A stretch of DNA of 50,847 nt from Myxococcales bacterium (GCA_011526095.1 WYBA01000216.1:1-50847), one strand, 5' to 3'; shown: positions 7,771-17,067, numbered from the stretch's first letter. Made by a program: numbers and translations. The notes: generated by a model not told the origin, from the sequence alone.

Positions 7771-9771
7771 ATGTCGCTCCCACGCACCGCCGCGCGCCTC
7801 GCCACCGGCTCCCTCGCCCTGACCGCGGCGCTCGCCGCCTGCGCCGACGATCCGGCCGGTCCGGCCGGCGAGCCGCCGGTCGCCTCGACCGAGGACGCCG
7901 TCGTCGTCGACAGCGCCACCCAGCTCACCTGGGTCCGCCGCGTCCACGACCGCGTCGTCGACGGGGCCAGCGGCCCGGCGCTCGAGGTGACGATCCACGC
8001 CGACGGCGCCGGCACGGCGCGGATGGTCGGCGTCCACGCCTCGATCGACGGCGGGCCGTGGCAGGACGTCGCGGCCACCCGCGTCGCCGGCCGCAACACC
8101 GCGACCGACGTGTGGACGGCGACGGTGACGCGGCCGGGCGGCTTTACCTCGATCGAGTACGTCGTGTGGGGCCAGCCGGCGGGCGCGGCGCGGCGCTGGG
8201 ACAGCCGCGGCGGCGCGAACTACCGCACCGCGGCGCGCCGCCCGGTGGCGTGGGCCGGGCATCGCCGCGACGGCGCGGCGCTGATCGTCGACCTCGACGT
8301 CGAGAACCGCGCCTACGACAAGCAGTGCGCGGCGATCTACACCGGCGACGACTGGATGCGCTCGCAGTACACCGCCGCCGGCAGCTACGTCGGTCCGACC
8401 GGCCGCGCCGGGATCGAGCGGTGGCAGGTGCGGATCGAGGACGCGCCGATGAGCGGCGTCACCGTCGATCGCGCCGCGGTCGTCGAGTACGCCGTGACGT
8501 GCAGCTTCGGCGGCGGCGCGGCGTTCTGGGACAGCAACCTCGGCGGCAACTTCCGCGAGGAGCGCGCGGCCGCGCCGGTGACGGCGTGGTCGACGCCGTT
8601 CGCCGCCGCGCTCGACGTCGAGGTCGCGCCCGACGGGACCGTGTTCGCGCTGTCGACCAGCGATCCGCCGTCCGGCGCCGCGCCGGGCTCGCGCCGCTGG
8701 GTCACGGTCTACGGCCCCGACGGGGCGTGGCGCGGCGTCGTGACGCTGCCGGCGGACGCCGAGCGCATCACCCACGTCGCGAGCGCCGGCCTGCTGATCG
8801 CCGAGGTGTGGACCGCCGACGGCAACCAGGTGCGGCGCGTCGCGATCGATCACGACGGCGACGTCGCGTGGGATCACACCGCGGCGCGCGGATCGATCGT
8901 CGCGACCTCGGGCGCGGCGTTCCTGGTGGCGAACGGCGCCGTCGCGCGGCTCGGCGCCGCGGCGCCGGCGCTGGTGCCGTGCGTCGAGCCCGTCGTGTCC
9001 CCGTCGGGGATCGCGGCGTGCCTCGACGCCGAGGGCGGCGCGACTGTGGTCGTCGACGTCGACACCGGCGCGACGGTCGCGACGCTCCCGCTGGGCGAGC
9101 CGTACGCGATCAGCGACGACGGCGCGGTCGTCGTGATCGGCGCCAGCGACCCGATGGCCGGCTCGTACCTGACGGAGCTGGTGGCGTACCGCCTCGACGG
9201 CGCCGTCGCGTGGCGGCGCGATGGCCTCGCGCTCGTGCCGGACCACGCATGGGGCGGCCCGCGCACCGCCGGCGACTGCACCAACCACGCGTTCGCCGAC
9301 GTGCTCGGGTTCACCGACCAGCCCGGCAGCCCGGAGGCGGGCGAGCCGCGCGTCCGGCTGCTCGACGTCACGACCGGCGTCGAGCTGCGCAGCGAGCCGA
9401 TCGCGGGCGGGTCGGTGCAGGCGTGCCCGGCCGAGGACGGTCGGTTCTACTGGAACCCGTCGTACATGCGCTACGGCAAGTGGGCCTACGCGCTCGGGCG
9501 CGACGACGCGGCGATCGACTACCTCGACGTCGGCCTCAACGGGCAGGTCGCGGGCCACGCCGATGGCGGGCGCGTCGCCTACGTCCAGAAGCCCTACGTG
9601 GCGTGGAGCGGCACGACGCCGCAGCCGCGGCTGGTCGTGCGCGACCCGGGGCGCGAGCGGTTCTCCGACTACGTCGAGGTCCCGGCCGGCGCGTCGGCGC
9701 CGCTGGTCGACGCCGCGGGCGACCACGTCGTCGTCGTGGTCGGGGGCGCGCTGACCCGGCTCGGCCTGTGA
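7771..9771 (+). CDS. Lipoprotein with CBM21-like domain and repetitive beta region
   Basis: 666 residues, ATG preceded by GGGGGAG. The signal peptide has an ALAAC lipobox (Cys24). Residues about 170-265 match the carbohydrate-binding module 21 pattern: DLDVENRAYDKQCAAIYTGD with DDWM, then EYAVTCSFGGGAAFWDSNLG and GNF. In eukaryotes this fold binds glycogen or starch in glycogen-targeting subunits. The C-terminal 400 residues are beta-rich with repeated blade-like strands (VEVAPDGTVFALST, VHVASAGLLIAEVW-like), suggesting a propeller; that is inference. It may bind polysaccharide at the cell surface. It forms a single-gene unit between the lipoprotein cassette and the cardiolipin synthase. Confidence 0.75.
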   Translation: MSLPRTAARLATGSLALTAALAACADDPAGPAGEPPVASTEDAVVVDSATQLTWVRRVHDRVVDGASGPALEVTIHADGAGTARMVGVHASIDGGPWQDVAATRVAGRNTATDVWTATVTRPGGFTSIEYVVWGQPAGAARRWDSRGGANYRTAARRPVAWAGHRRDGAALIVDLDVENRAYDKQCAAIYTGDDWMRSQYTAAGSYVGPTGRAGIERWQVRIEDAPMSGVTVDRAAVVEYAVTCSFGGGAAFWDSNLGGNFREERAAAPVTAWSTPFAAALDVEVAPDGTVFALSTSDPPSGAAPGSRRWVTVYGPDGAWRGVVTLPADAERITHVASAGLLIAEVWTADGNQVRRVAIDHDGDVAWDHTAARGSIVATSGAAFLVANGAVARLGAAAPALVPCVEPVVSPSGIAACLDAEGGATVVVDVDTGATVATLPLGEPYAISDDGAVVVIGASDPMAGSYLTELVAYRLDGAVAWRRDGLALVPDHAWGGPRTAGDCTNHAFADVLGFTDQPGSPEAGEPRVRLLDVTTGVELRSEPIAGGSVQACPAEDGRFYWNPSYMRYGKWAYALGRDDAAIDYLDVGLNGQVAGHADGGRVAYVQKPYVAWSGTTPQPRLVVRDPGRERFSDYVEVPAGASAPLVDAAGDHVVVVVGGALTRLGL

Positions 9772-9839
9772 CGGCGGCGTGACGCCGCGTCGCGCCGCCA
9801 GCGCTGGCCGCGGCGCGCGCCGTCGAGTAACCATGGTCC

Positions 9840-11279
9840 GTGGCCGTGCTCGACTGGATGGCGACGCACCAGGCGGCGGTCGTCGCGATCGCGGGCGCGG
9901 TCATGGCGGTCGCGGCGACGGCGCACGTGCTGGTCGTGCCGCGGCTGCCGCGCAGCGCCGCCGGGTGGCTGGCGCTGATCTGGCTGTCGCCGATCCTGGG
10001 TCCAGTGCTGTACGTGCTGCTCGGGATCAACCGGATCGAGCGCAAGGCGGCGAGCCTGCGGGCCGAGGCCGGGGCGCCCGACGACGCTCCCGGCGAGCCC
10101 GCACCGCCGCCGGTCGCGCTCGACGGCGCCCCCCACCTCGCGGCGCTGGCGAGCGCGGGCGACCGGGTGATCCGCCGCGCGCTCGCGCCCGGCAACCGCG
10201 TCGAGCCGCTCGTCGACGGTGACGAGGCGTTCCCCGCGATGCTCGAGGCGATCGCGGGCGCGCGGGCGTCGGTCACGCTGCTGTCGTACCTGTTCGACGG
10301 CGACGAGGTCGGGCAGCGGTTCGTCGACGCGCTCGCCGCGGCGAGGGCGCGCGGCGTCGAGGTGCGGGTGCTGATCGACGCCGCGGGCGTGCGCTATCAC
10401 CGCCCGCGCGCGAGCGACCTGCTGCGCCGGGCCGGCGTGCCCGTCGCGCTGTTCCTGCCGATCCGCCGCGCGTTCCCGCGCTACTGGAACCTGCGCAACC
10501 ACCGCAAGGTGCTCGTCGTCGACGGCGTGCGCGCGTTCACCGGCGGCGTCAACGTCCGCCGCCACCACTGGCTGGCGCTGTCGCCGCCGGAGCCGGTGCA
10601 CGATCTCCACTTCGCGCTCGAGGGGCCGGTCGTGGCGCAGCTGCAGCGGGTGTTCGTCGACGACTGGGAGTTCACGACCGGCGAGCACCTGCACGGCGCG
10701 CCGTGGTTCGCGCCGCTGGCGTCGTGCGGCGAGGTCGCCGCGCGCGTGATCACCGAGGGGCCCGACGACGAGAGCGATCCGCTGCCGTGGACGATCCTCA
10801 CGGCGCTCGCGGTGGCGCGCCACCGGGTCCGCGTCGTCACGCCGTACTTCCTGCCCGACCCGCCGTTCGTCGCCGGGCTCGAGGTCGCGGCGCTGCGCGG
10901 CGTCACCGTCGACGTCGTCATCCCCGAGCGGACCAACTTCGGGTTCGTCGACGCCGCGGTGCGCGGCGGGCTGTGGCAGCTCCAGGACCACGGCGTCCGG
11001 ATCTGGCGCACGCCCGCGCCGTTCGATCACGCCAAGCTGATGACCGTCGACGGCCAGTGGACGCTGCTGGGGTCGGCGAACTGGGATCCGCGGTCGATGC
11101 GGCTCAACTTCGAGCTCGACGTCGAGGCCTACGACGCCGCGCTCACCGCGCGGGTCGACGCGCTGATCGACGCGCGGATCGCGCGCGCGGCGCGGTTCGA
11201 TCGCGCCGAGCTCGACCAGCGGTCGCGGCTGCGCCGCCTCGCCGACGGCGCCGCGAACGTGATCCAGCCGTACCTGTGA
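9840..11279 (+). CDS. cls: Cardiolipin synthase (two HKD domains)
   Basis: 479 residues. The enzyme joins two phosphatidylglycerol molecules into cardiolipin at the inner membrane. Two N-terminal membrane segments (about 10-32 and 38-60, the second with WLALIWLSPILGPVLYVLLG) are followed by two phospholipase D catalytic motifs: NHRKVLVVDGVRAFTGGVN in the first half and DHAKLMTVDGQWTLLGSAN in the second, each with the His, Lys and Asp of the HxKxxxxD signature. Length fits the ClsA/ClsB class. The GTG at 9840 is chosen because a TAACCA hexamer lies six bases before it; GTG 9846 or ATG 9858 are alternatives. Confidence 0.92.
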   Translation: MAVLDWMATHQAAVVAIAGAVMAVAATAHVLVVPRLPRSAAGWLALIWLSPILGPVLYVLLGINRIERKAASLRAEAGAPDDAPGEPAPPPVALDGAPHLAALASAGDRVIRRALAPGNRVEPLVDGDEAFPAMLEAIAGARASVTLLSYLFDGDEVGQRFVDALAAARARGVEVRVLIDAAGVRYHRPRASDLLRRAGVPVALFLPIRRAFPRYWNLRNHRKVLVVDGVRAFTGGVNVRRHHWLALSPPEPVHDLHFALEGPVVAQLQRVFVDDWEFTTGEHLHGAPWFAPLASCGEVAARVITEGPDDESDPLPWTILTALAVARHRVRVVTPYFLPDPPFVAGLEVAALRGVTVDVVIPERTNFGFVDAAVRGGLWQLQDHGVRIWRTPAPFDHAKLMTVDGQWTLLGSANWDPRSMRLNFELDVEAYDAALTARVDALIDARIARAARFDRAELDQRSRLRRLADGAANVIQPYL

Positions 11280-11280
11280 G

Positions 11281-11304
11281 GCGGCGCGGGGCGGCCAGCG
11301 CCGC
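11281..11304. terminator. Stem-loop between convergent genes
   Basis: GCGGCGC (11281-11287) pairs with GCGCCGC (11298-11304) across a 10-base loop, exactly in the 30-base gap between the converging cls and LTD-lipoprotein genes. This may serve both directions; there is no T-run. Confidence 0.4.
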
Positions 11305-11309
11305 GACGG

Positions 11310-13922
11310 TCAGTTGACCGTCAGCGCGCCGAGCTGCGCGGTGTCGAGCACGAGCCCGCCGTTGCTGCCCGCGCCGTCGAGGTCGCAGTACGTGTGGTTC
11401 AGCCCGCCGTCGCGGCTGAACCGGAACGCGTAGGAGAACGACCCGGCGGTGGGCACGGTGAGCGTGCCCTGGTACTCGTCGTCGTTGCCGACCTGGACGT
11501 TGTACGTCGCGGGGGAGAACCGCCAGCCCGCGGTCGTCGCCGGCGACGTCGCCGCCGGGCCGTAGCCCACCTCGGCGAGCACGCTGCCGTCGGCCCCGGC
11601 GGCCTCGGTGACGCCGGCCTCGAAGATCCGGCCGTAGATCGTCTCCGTCGCGGTCGCGGCGGCGACGGTGATCGTCGCGGGGAACTGGAGGATGCAGTAG
11701 TCCGCCTCGTCGGCGGTGTCGGTCTCGTTGAGCGCGCCGGTGAACGTCCAGCCGTCGTTGAGCGTGAAGCTGTCGCCGCCGCGGTCGGCGGTGTTGGTGT
11801 ACACGACGTCGCCGCGGCCGACCGTCCCCGTCGGCACGTTGCACGTCACCGACGTCGGCGTGCCGTTGAAGTTGCAGCCGGTCGCGGCGACCCCGGCGAA
11901 CGTGATCGTCGCGGAGAAGCCGAGGTCGGTCCCCGTGATCACGACGCCGGTCGTGGTGACGGTGGCGAGCCCCTCGTCGATCGACAGCGACGCGATCGTC
12001 GTGTCGACCGGCTGGTTGACCAGGCCCGGGCTCGGGCTCGGGTCTGCGACGAAGTCGACCGCGTTGGCGCCGGTGTCCTCGCTGACCAGGTTGCGCGCGA
12101 GCGAGACGCCCTGGTTGGCGTCGATCGCGGCGCTGGTCTCGACGAGCGGGAGGGCGTCGGTGCTGTCGACGAGCACGTCGAGCTGATCGGTCCCGGCGTA
12201 GGCGAGGGCGTCGACGTAGGACAGCGCGCCGCCGATGTCGAGCAGCAGCTGCGCGGCTTGCGAGCCGTTCTCGGGGTCGAACGCGGCCTGGGCGTCGCGG
12301 CGGGTCGCCGGCACGATGAGGCTGTCGCCGCCGGTGTTGTCGGCGATCACGAACAGGCCGTCCGGGCGGAGCCGCGCGTTCGCCAGCAGGTCGCCGATCA
12401 GGTGGTTCGGCCCGTCGAGGTTGCCGGCGGTCGCGCCGTCGGTCTCGACGAAGCGGATCCGCAGGTCCGCGACGCGCGCGCCGCCCGGGCCGGAGAGCTC
12501 GATGAACGTCCTGCGCGCGTCGGCGGTGTCGGCGCCGATCGCGCCGTCGTAGACGAGCTCGTTGATCACGACCGCCGTCGGCGCGCACGACTGGTTCGCC
12601 GCGCCCGCGGTGTCGAACAGGCGGAACGTGGTGCACCAGTTCGCGCCGTCGCCGTTGTCCGTGGTGTTCAGGCGCGTCGGATCGAGCTGGGTCGAGACCC
12701 CGACGACGCCCGGGAACGCGTTCGGGGCGTCGAACGGGACGTCCAGGTTCGTGTGGAAGTTGCCGGTGAAGTCGACGACGTCGAGCGTCGCGGCGGCGGC
12801 GTTGCGCAGCACCAGGCTGTCGCCGGTATCGGCGATCTCGAACGTCGTGCCGGGGTCGCCGTAGACGAACGCGGCGCCGGGCGGGATGTCGGCGGGGTCG
12901 GCCGGGTTGGGGACGCCGTAGGCGTACCCGCCCGCCGGGATCATCACGGGGCCGGTGCCGGTCGGGTTCGACGCGGGGCGGATCGTCGCGACCGCGGCGG
13001 CGCCGTTGGTGATCGTGCCGCCGCCGAGGTCGCCGTCGACCACGCCGGGGTTGTAGACCTCGATCAGCTCGCCGGCGTTGCCGGCCTCGCCGAGCGCGAC
13101 GAACTCGGTGATCACGGCCTCGGCGATGTCGCCGGTGCCGCCGACGCAGTCCAGCGTCGCGTCGCAGGTCTGGCCGGGGTCGCAGTTGTCGTCCTCCTCG
13201 GTCGACGTGCAGCCGGTGAACGGCGTGCACACGTCGTCGGTGCAGCCGACCGTGTCGTCGCACGCGGCGTGGTCCGCGGTGTAGGCGCAGCCGGTCGTCT
13301 CGTCGGCGCCGACCGCGTCCGGGTCGCACACGTCGGCGGTGGTGCACGCCTGGCCGTCGGCGCACGCGGCGTTGTCGGCCTGCTCGAGGCAGCCCTGGAC
13401 GGCGTCGCACACCGGCTCGGTGCAGCTCGCGCCGTCGACATCGTCACAGGCGGTGTCGTCGGTGGTGTGGGTGATGTCGCCGGTGGCCGGGTCGCACGCG
13501 TCGATCGTGCACGCGACCTCGTCGTCGATGTCGACCGGGGTATGGGTGACGTCGCCGGTGGCCGCGTCGCAGGCGTCGGTGGTGCAGGCGTCGTCGTCGT
13601 CGATCGCGGCGAGCGGCGTGTGCGAGACGCCGGTGACCGGGTCGCAGGCGTCGGTGGTGCAGGCGTCGTCGTCGTCGACGTCGACGGGGGTGTGCGAGAC
13701 GCCGGTGGCCGGGTCGCAGGCGTCGGTGGTGCAGGCGTCGTCGTCGTCGACGTCGACCGGGGCGTTCGAGCACTCGCGCGAGATGCAGGCGTCCTCGGTG
13801 CACGCGTCGCCGTCGTCGCACTCGGACGCCGTCGTGCACTCGGCGTCGTCGTCACCGGGAGAGTCGTCGCCGCAGCCGATGGCCACGAGCGACAGCAGCG
13901 CGATGCAGGTCCACCTCTTCAT
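11310..13922 (-). CDS. Large lipoprotein: Cys-rich repeats, lamin-tail domains, IPT/TIG domain
   Basis: 870 residues. The signal peptide ends in a VAIGC lipobox (Cys17). Residues about 25-240 are Asp- and Cys-rich, with near-identical units of the form DDDDACTTDACDPATGVSHT. These resemble the Cys-rich repeats common in myxobacterial surface proteins. Two lamin-tail-like segments follow (AVITEFVALGEAGNAGELIE and VVINELVYDGAI with RTFIELSG), then an IPT/TIG-like immunoglobulin fold near 640-740 (ATVTTTGVVITGTDLGFSAT) and a C-terminal beta domain. An extracellular adhesive or structural role is inferred. The start is supported by a TATCAT hexamer six bases upstream. Confidence 0.82.
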   Translation of the reverse strand: MKRWTCIALLSLVAIGCGDDSPGDDDAECTTASECDDGDACTEDACISRECSNAPVDVDDDDACTTDACDPATGVSHTPVDVDDDDACTTDACDPVTGVSHTPLAAIDDDDACTTDACDAATGDVTHTPVDIDDEVACTIDACDPATGDITHTTDDTACDDVDGASCTEPVCDAVQGCLEQADNAACADGQACTTADVCDPDAVGADETTGCAYTADHAACDDTVGCTDDVCTPFTGCTSTEEDDNCDPGQTCDATLDCVGGTGDIAEAVITEFVALGEAGNAGELIEVYNPGVVDGDLGGGTITNGAAAVATIRPASNPTGTGPVMIPAGGYAYGVPNPADPADIPPGAAFVYGDPGTTFEIADTGDSLVLRNAAAATLDVVDFTGNFHTNLDVPFDAPNAFPGVVGVSTQLDPTRLNTTDNGDGANWCTTFRLFDTAGAANQSCAPTAVVINELVYDGAIGADTADARRTFIELSGPGGARVADLRIRFVETDGATAGNLDGPNHLIGDLLANARLRPDGLFVIADNTGGDSLIVPATRRDAQAAFDPENGSQAAQLLLDIGGALSYVDALAYAGTDQLDVLVDSTDALPLVETSAAIDANQGVSLARNLVSEDTGANAVDFVADPSPSPGLVNQPVDTTIASLSIDEGLATVTTTGVVITGTDLGFSATITFAGVAATGCNFNGTPTSVTCNVPTGTVGRGDVVYTNTADRGGDSFTLNDGWTFTGALNETDTADEADYCILQFPATITVAAATATETIYGRIFEAGVTEAAGADGSVLAEVGYGPAATSPATTAGWRFSPATYNVQVGNDDEYQGTLTVPTAGSFSYAFRFSRDGGLNHTYCDLDGAGSNGGLVLDTAQLGALTVN
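13442..13760 (-). repeat. Tandem coding repeats, Asp/Cys-rich units
   Basis: At least four to five copies of a unit of about 24 residues inside the LTD lipoprotein, with the core ACTTDACDPATG. Adjacent copies are nearly identical at DNA level (the phrase gtcgcaggcgtcggtggtgc recurs), which suggests recent duplication and scope for copy-number change. Confidence 0.85.
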
Positions 13923-13934
13923 CGGCGCATGATA
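13923..13934 (-). promoter_or_regulatory. Leaderless-type -10 element
   Basis: TATCAT (13929-13934), preceded by G, lies six bases from the ATG of the LTD lipoprotein. There is no Shine-Dalgarno. It is one of the clearest examples of the pattern seen across this window. Confidence 0.5.
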
Positions 13935-14006
13935 CGCGGCTTCCGACGCGCCGGGGCGACCGCGTCATCTGACGCGCGCCAGGCGCGCGTCATCGCCGGG
14001 CGCGGG

Positions 14007-14546
14007 TCACTCGAACGACGCGCCGACCAGGGTCACCGCGGCGTCCATGGCGAGCACGCACGCGGCCGGCTCGGCGCTGCAGTTCGCGGTGCTCCACCCG
14101 GCGAACGAGTCCGCCGGGTGCGTGTCGACGGGCAGCAGCGTCTGCTCGCTGCCCGGCGGCGCGGGCCACGCGCAGTCCCCGGGCGTGTTGTTCGTCCCGA
14201 CGCACTCGACGTCGAGCGGGCTGACCACGACCTTGCCGCGACCCTGGACGATCACGCGCAACACGGTCGGCGCGGCGTCCGCGGGGCTCGTTGCGTCCGG
14301 TGGCGGGGCGTCGTCGGTGAGCGTCGCGTCGTCGGTGAGCGTCGCGTCGTCGGCGCCAGCGTCGGGGCGCGCGCCGCAGCCCGCGGCGAGCTCGGCGGAC
14401 GCGACGCACCAGCCTTCGGCGCACACCTGGCCGCCGGCGCAGTCGCCCGGCGCGCCGCATGTGACGGCGCAGTCGGTGACCTCGGGGCGGTAGCAGCTGG
14501 CCGCGGCGAGCGCGGCGAGCGCGGCGGCGCGGCTCAGAACGCCCAC
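14007..14546 (-). CDS. Small lipoprotein with InlB B-repeat-like C-terminal domain
   Basis: 179 residues from a GTG that overlaps the end of the TPR gene by 13 bases, with GAGGTGG upstream. Longer readings are Arg-rich shadows. The signal peptide ends in AAASC. A Cys-rich block follows (CAVTCGAPGDCAGGQVCAEG), then an Asp/Thr linker with a direct repeat (DDATLT twice, encoded by repeated cgtcgcgtcgtcggtgag), then a domain of about 85 residues with GRGKVVVSPLDVEC, FAGWSTANC and VLAMDAAVTLVGASF. That last pattern is the divergent InlB B-repeat type found in surface proteins. It is the third gene of the kinase > TPR > lipoprotein operon. Confidence 0.72.
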   Translation of the reverse strand: MGVLSRAAALAALAAASCYRPEVTDCAVTCGAPGDCAGGQVCAEGWCVASAELAAGCGARPDAGADDATLTDDATLTDDAPPPDATSPADAAPTVLRVIVQGRGKVVVSPLDVECVGTNNTPGDCAWPAPPGSEQTLLPVDTHPADSFAGWSTANCSAEPAACVLAMDAAVTLVGASFE

Positions 14547-15400
14547 GTGACCACCACCTCGCCGCCGCCGCGGGCCGGCACGATCGCGGCGCGCTCGCTG
14601 CGCCAGCCGAGGGTGTAGAGCACGGCGCCAGCGGCGACGGCGACGCCGCCGGTGACGAGCAGCGCGGCGCCGCGCGTCCCGGCGCGCCGGCCGCGGGCGT
14701 CGATCTCCTCGAGGTCCGCCCACGTCGCGCCGTCGCGGTATGCCTTCGAGACGTCGTCGGCCGCGCGCGCGGCGTCGAGGGAGAAGTAGCCGCCGACGAG
14801 GAGCACGACGCCGCCGGTGGCCGCGGTCGCGATCCCGGCGAGGCGCAGCGTGCGGGCGCGGCGCGGGGGTGCGGGCGCGGCGGGGCCGACTCCGTCCCCG
14901 ACTCCGCCTCCGACTCCGCCACCGACTCCGTCTCCGTCACCGCCTCCGACTCCGTCTCCGACTCCGACTCCACCACCGACTCCGTCACCGACTCCGACTC
15001 CGTCTCCGTCGTTGTGCCACTCCAGCTCGTGTGGCCTGGCGTTCGCCGCGAGCTGCTCCTGCTCGCAGGTCGCGATCGCCGCGAGGTGCTGCTCGGCCAG
15101 CGCGCGGTGCTTCGACGCCGGCGCGAGCCGCAGGAAGTTGCGGTACATCAGCGCGGCCGTGACGCAGTCCCCGTGCAGCCGGTAGGCCTGCCCGAGGTTG
15201 AACAGCAGCCCGGGGCGCGGATCGAGGCGGTAGGCCTCGCGGAACCCCGCGATCGCCTCCGCGTACTCGCCGAGGTCGAAGTGGCGCTGGGCGCGCTCGA
15301 CGATCGCGCGAGCGTCGGGCGCGGCGTCGTCGTCCGCGCGCGCGGTCGACGTCGCGACGGCGACGAGGGCGCACAGCGCGAGCGAGCCGGCGCGCCGCAT
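14534..15400 (-). CDS. Exported TPR protein with Gly/Asp repeat linker
   Basis: 288 residues. The ATG shares one base with the kinase stop (TGATG), so the two are translationally coupled. A cleavable signal peptide (ending STARA) precedes two to three tetratricopeptide units at about 30-115 (ARAIVERAQRHFDLGEYAEA, then GLLFNLGQAYRLHGDC). A low-complexity linker of Gly, Val and Asp follows (about 130-172), encoded by a hexanucleotide repeat, and then two hydrophobic segments (about 185-208 and 235-257). TPR proteins of this form often sit next to myxobacterial Ser/Thr kinases and may scaffold signalling partners; the partner here is unknown. Confidence 0.8.
   Translation of the reverse strand: MRRAGSLALCALVAVATSTARADDDAAPDARAIVERAQRHFDLGEYAEAIAGFREAYRLDPRPGLLFNLGQAYRLHGDCVTAALMYRNFLRLAPASKHRALAEQHLAAIATCEQEQLAANARPHELEWHNDGDGVGVGDGVGGGVGVGDGVGGGDGDGVGGGVGGGVGDGVGPAAPAPPRRARTLRLAGIATAATGGVVLLVGGYFSLDAARAADDVSKAYRDGATWADLEEIDARGRRAGTRGAALLVTGGVAVAAGAVLYTLGWRSERAAIVPARGGGEVVVTWAF
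14888..15010 (-). repeat. Hexanucleotide tandem repeat in the TPR gene
   Basis: About twenty imperfect units based on ACTCCG/CCTCCG (plus strand) run without break. They encode the Gly/Val/Asp linker. Because the unit is six bases, slippage would change linker length without shifting the frame. Confidence 0.85.
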
Positions 15401-17067
15401 CACTCGAACGGGTCGATCGTGCCGTCTGGGTCGACCCGATCGGCGGGCGCGCGGGGGACGCCTCGCCGGGGCGTGCGCCGCTCGACCCGGTCGAGCCGGA
15501 GGTCGAGGGCGGTGGTGGCGCCGACGTCGACGTCGATCGTGCGCCTGACGGTGGTGTGGCCGCGCGCGTCGACGACGACCTCGTGGCGGCCCGGCGTCAC
15601 GTCGCGGCGGACCCGCCCGTCCACGACCGGGACCTCGACGCCGTCGAGGTGGACGCGCGCGCTGGCCGGCGTGACCGCGAGCTCGAGGCGGGTCACCGCG
15701 GGCGCGGGCGCCGCGCGCGGGTCGGGAGCCGTCGCGGCGGGCGCCGAGCCGGCGGCGGGCGCTGGAGCCGCCGCGGGCCTCGAGCCGCGATGGTCGCGCG
15801 TGCCCATCAGGACGATCGCGGCGATGACGGCGACGGTGACGACCGCGCCGGCGACGAGCCAGCGCCAGCCGTGGCGCGCCGCCTGCCGGTCGAGCGGCGC
15901 CGGCGCCGGCATCGGCAGCGGCGTCGGCGTCGGCGTCCGGACGCGCTCCACCGGCGTCGAGCGCTCGGCGCCGGCGTACCCCGGCTCGGCCACCACGTGC
16001 TGGCCGCTGCCGCGCGCGCGCACGGGGCTCGAGCGCGCGGCCCCCGCCGCGAGCGGCGCGACCGACGGCAGCGTGTCGAGCAGCCCGCGCTCGCCGCCCG
16101 CGAGCGGCGGCGGCAGGCTGCCGGCGGCGAGGCGGTGGCGCTGCGAGCGGACGCGCTCGACGTCGGCCCGCACCGCCGTCAGCGTCTCGACCACCACCGC
16201 CAGGGGCGGCCGCTCGGCCGGGTCCTTGGCCAGCATCCGGAGCAGCAGCGCCTCGAGCGCCGGCGGGATGTCCGGCCACACGTCGCTCGGCGGCGGCACC
16301 GGCTCGCGCAGGTGCATCGTGATCAGGTCCGCGACGTTGTCGGCGGTGAACGGCGGCGCCTCGAGCAGCAGCTCGTACGCGATCGCGCCGAGCGAGTAGA
16401 TGTCGGTCCCGGCGTCGACCGGCTTGCCGCGCGCCTGCTCCGGCGAGATGTACTGCGGCGTCCCGATCAGCACGCCCGAGCGCGTGACCGTGCCGGCCGA
16501 CAGGCCCGGCGCCGACAGCTTGGCGATGCCCCAGTCGACGAGCTTCACCTGCGGGCCGTGGTGCGTGTCCGCGATGAGGATGTTGTCGGGCTTGAGGTCG
16601 CGGTGGATCACGCCCGCGGCGTGGGCCGCGGTGAGCGCGCTGCAGATCTGCAGCAGCAGGTCGAGCCCGTCGGCGACGAGCACGCGGCCCGCGTCGAGGC
16701 GCTCGGCCAGCGTGCTGCCACGCAGCAGCTCCATCACCAGGTACGGGCGGCCATCGGCGAGCCGGCCGATGTGGAAGATGTCGACGATGTTGGGGTGCCC
16801 GATCTGGTTGACGACGCGCGCCTCCTGGACGAAGCGCTCGCCGCCGAACTCGGTCGCGCACAGGGCGGCGCGGATCACCTTGATCGCGGCCTGCTTGCCG
16901 ATCTCCGCGTGCAGCGCCGCGTAGACCGTGCCCATCCCTCCCTCACCGATCTTGGCCTGCACGACCCAGTCGCCGAGCCGTGTCCCGGGCGCGAGGTCCG
17001 GGTCCAGCGACAGCGGCGACCCGAGCGGGCGGGTCGCGGGGCGGCTCTCGGGCGGGGACTCGGCCAT
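15400..17067 (-). CDS. Transmembrane Ser/Thr protein kinase with PEGA-like C-terminus
   Basis: 555 residues. The Hanks-type kinase domain (about 30-300) shows the Gly loop IGEGGMGTVY, the ATP Lys in AIKVI, the catalytic loop HRDLKPDN, the metal loop as DWG instead of DFG, and a GTPQYISPEQARG activation segment. A Pro/Arg-rich stretch leads to one membrane helix near 400-425 (LVAGAVVTVAVIAAIVLMG) and then an Ala/Pro linker and a PEGA-like domain (VTPASARVHLDGVEVP) outside. The cytoplasmic kinase probably receives an envelope signal. It heads an operon with the TPR protein and the InlB-like lipoprotein. The ATG start is six bases below a TAGGAC hexamer. Confidence 0.92.
   Translation of the reverse strand: MAESPPESRPATRPLGSPLSLDPDLAPGTRLGDWVVQAKIGEGGMGTVYAALHAEIGKQAAIKVIRAALCATEFGGERFVQEARVVNQIGHPNIVDIFHIGRLADGRPYLVMELLRGSTLAERLDAGRVLVADGLDLLLQICSALTAAHAAGVIHRDLKPDNILIADTHHGPQVKLVDWGIAKLSAPGLSAGTVTRSGVLIGTPQYISPEQARGKPVDAGTDIYSLGAIAYELLLEAPPFTADNVADLITMHLREPVPPPSDVWPDIPPALEALLLRMLAKDPAERPPLAVVVETLTAVRADVERVRSQRHRLAAGSLPPPLAGGERGLLDTLPSVAPLAAGAARSSPVRARGSGQHVVAEPGYAGAERSTPVERVRTPTPTPLPMPAPAPLDRQAARHGWRWLVAGAVVTVAVIAAIVLMGTRDHRGSRPAAAPAPAAGSAPAATAPDPRAAPAPAVTRLELAVTPASARVHLDGVEVPVVDGRVRRDVTPGRHEVVVDARGHTTVRRTIDVDVGATTALDLRLDRVERRTPRRGVPRAPADRVDPDGTIDPFE

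Noticed and set aside
6577..9834. 1085-codon open frame on the minus strand
   Set aside because: Shadow of the lipoprotein and CBM21 genes; no recognisable domain.
11394..14618. 1074-codon open frame on the plus strand
   Set aside because: Shadow of the LTD/IPT lipoprotein, whose signal peptide and domains are clear.
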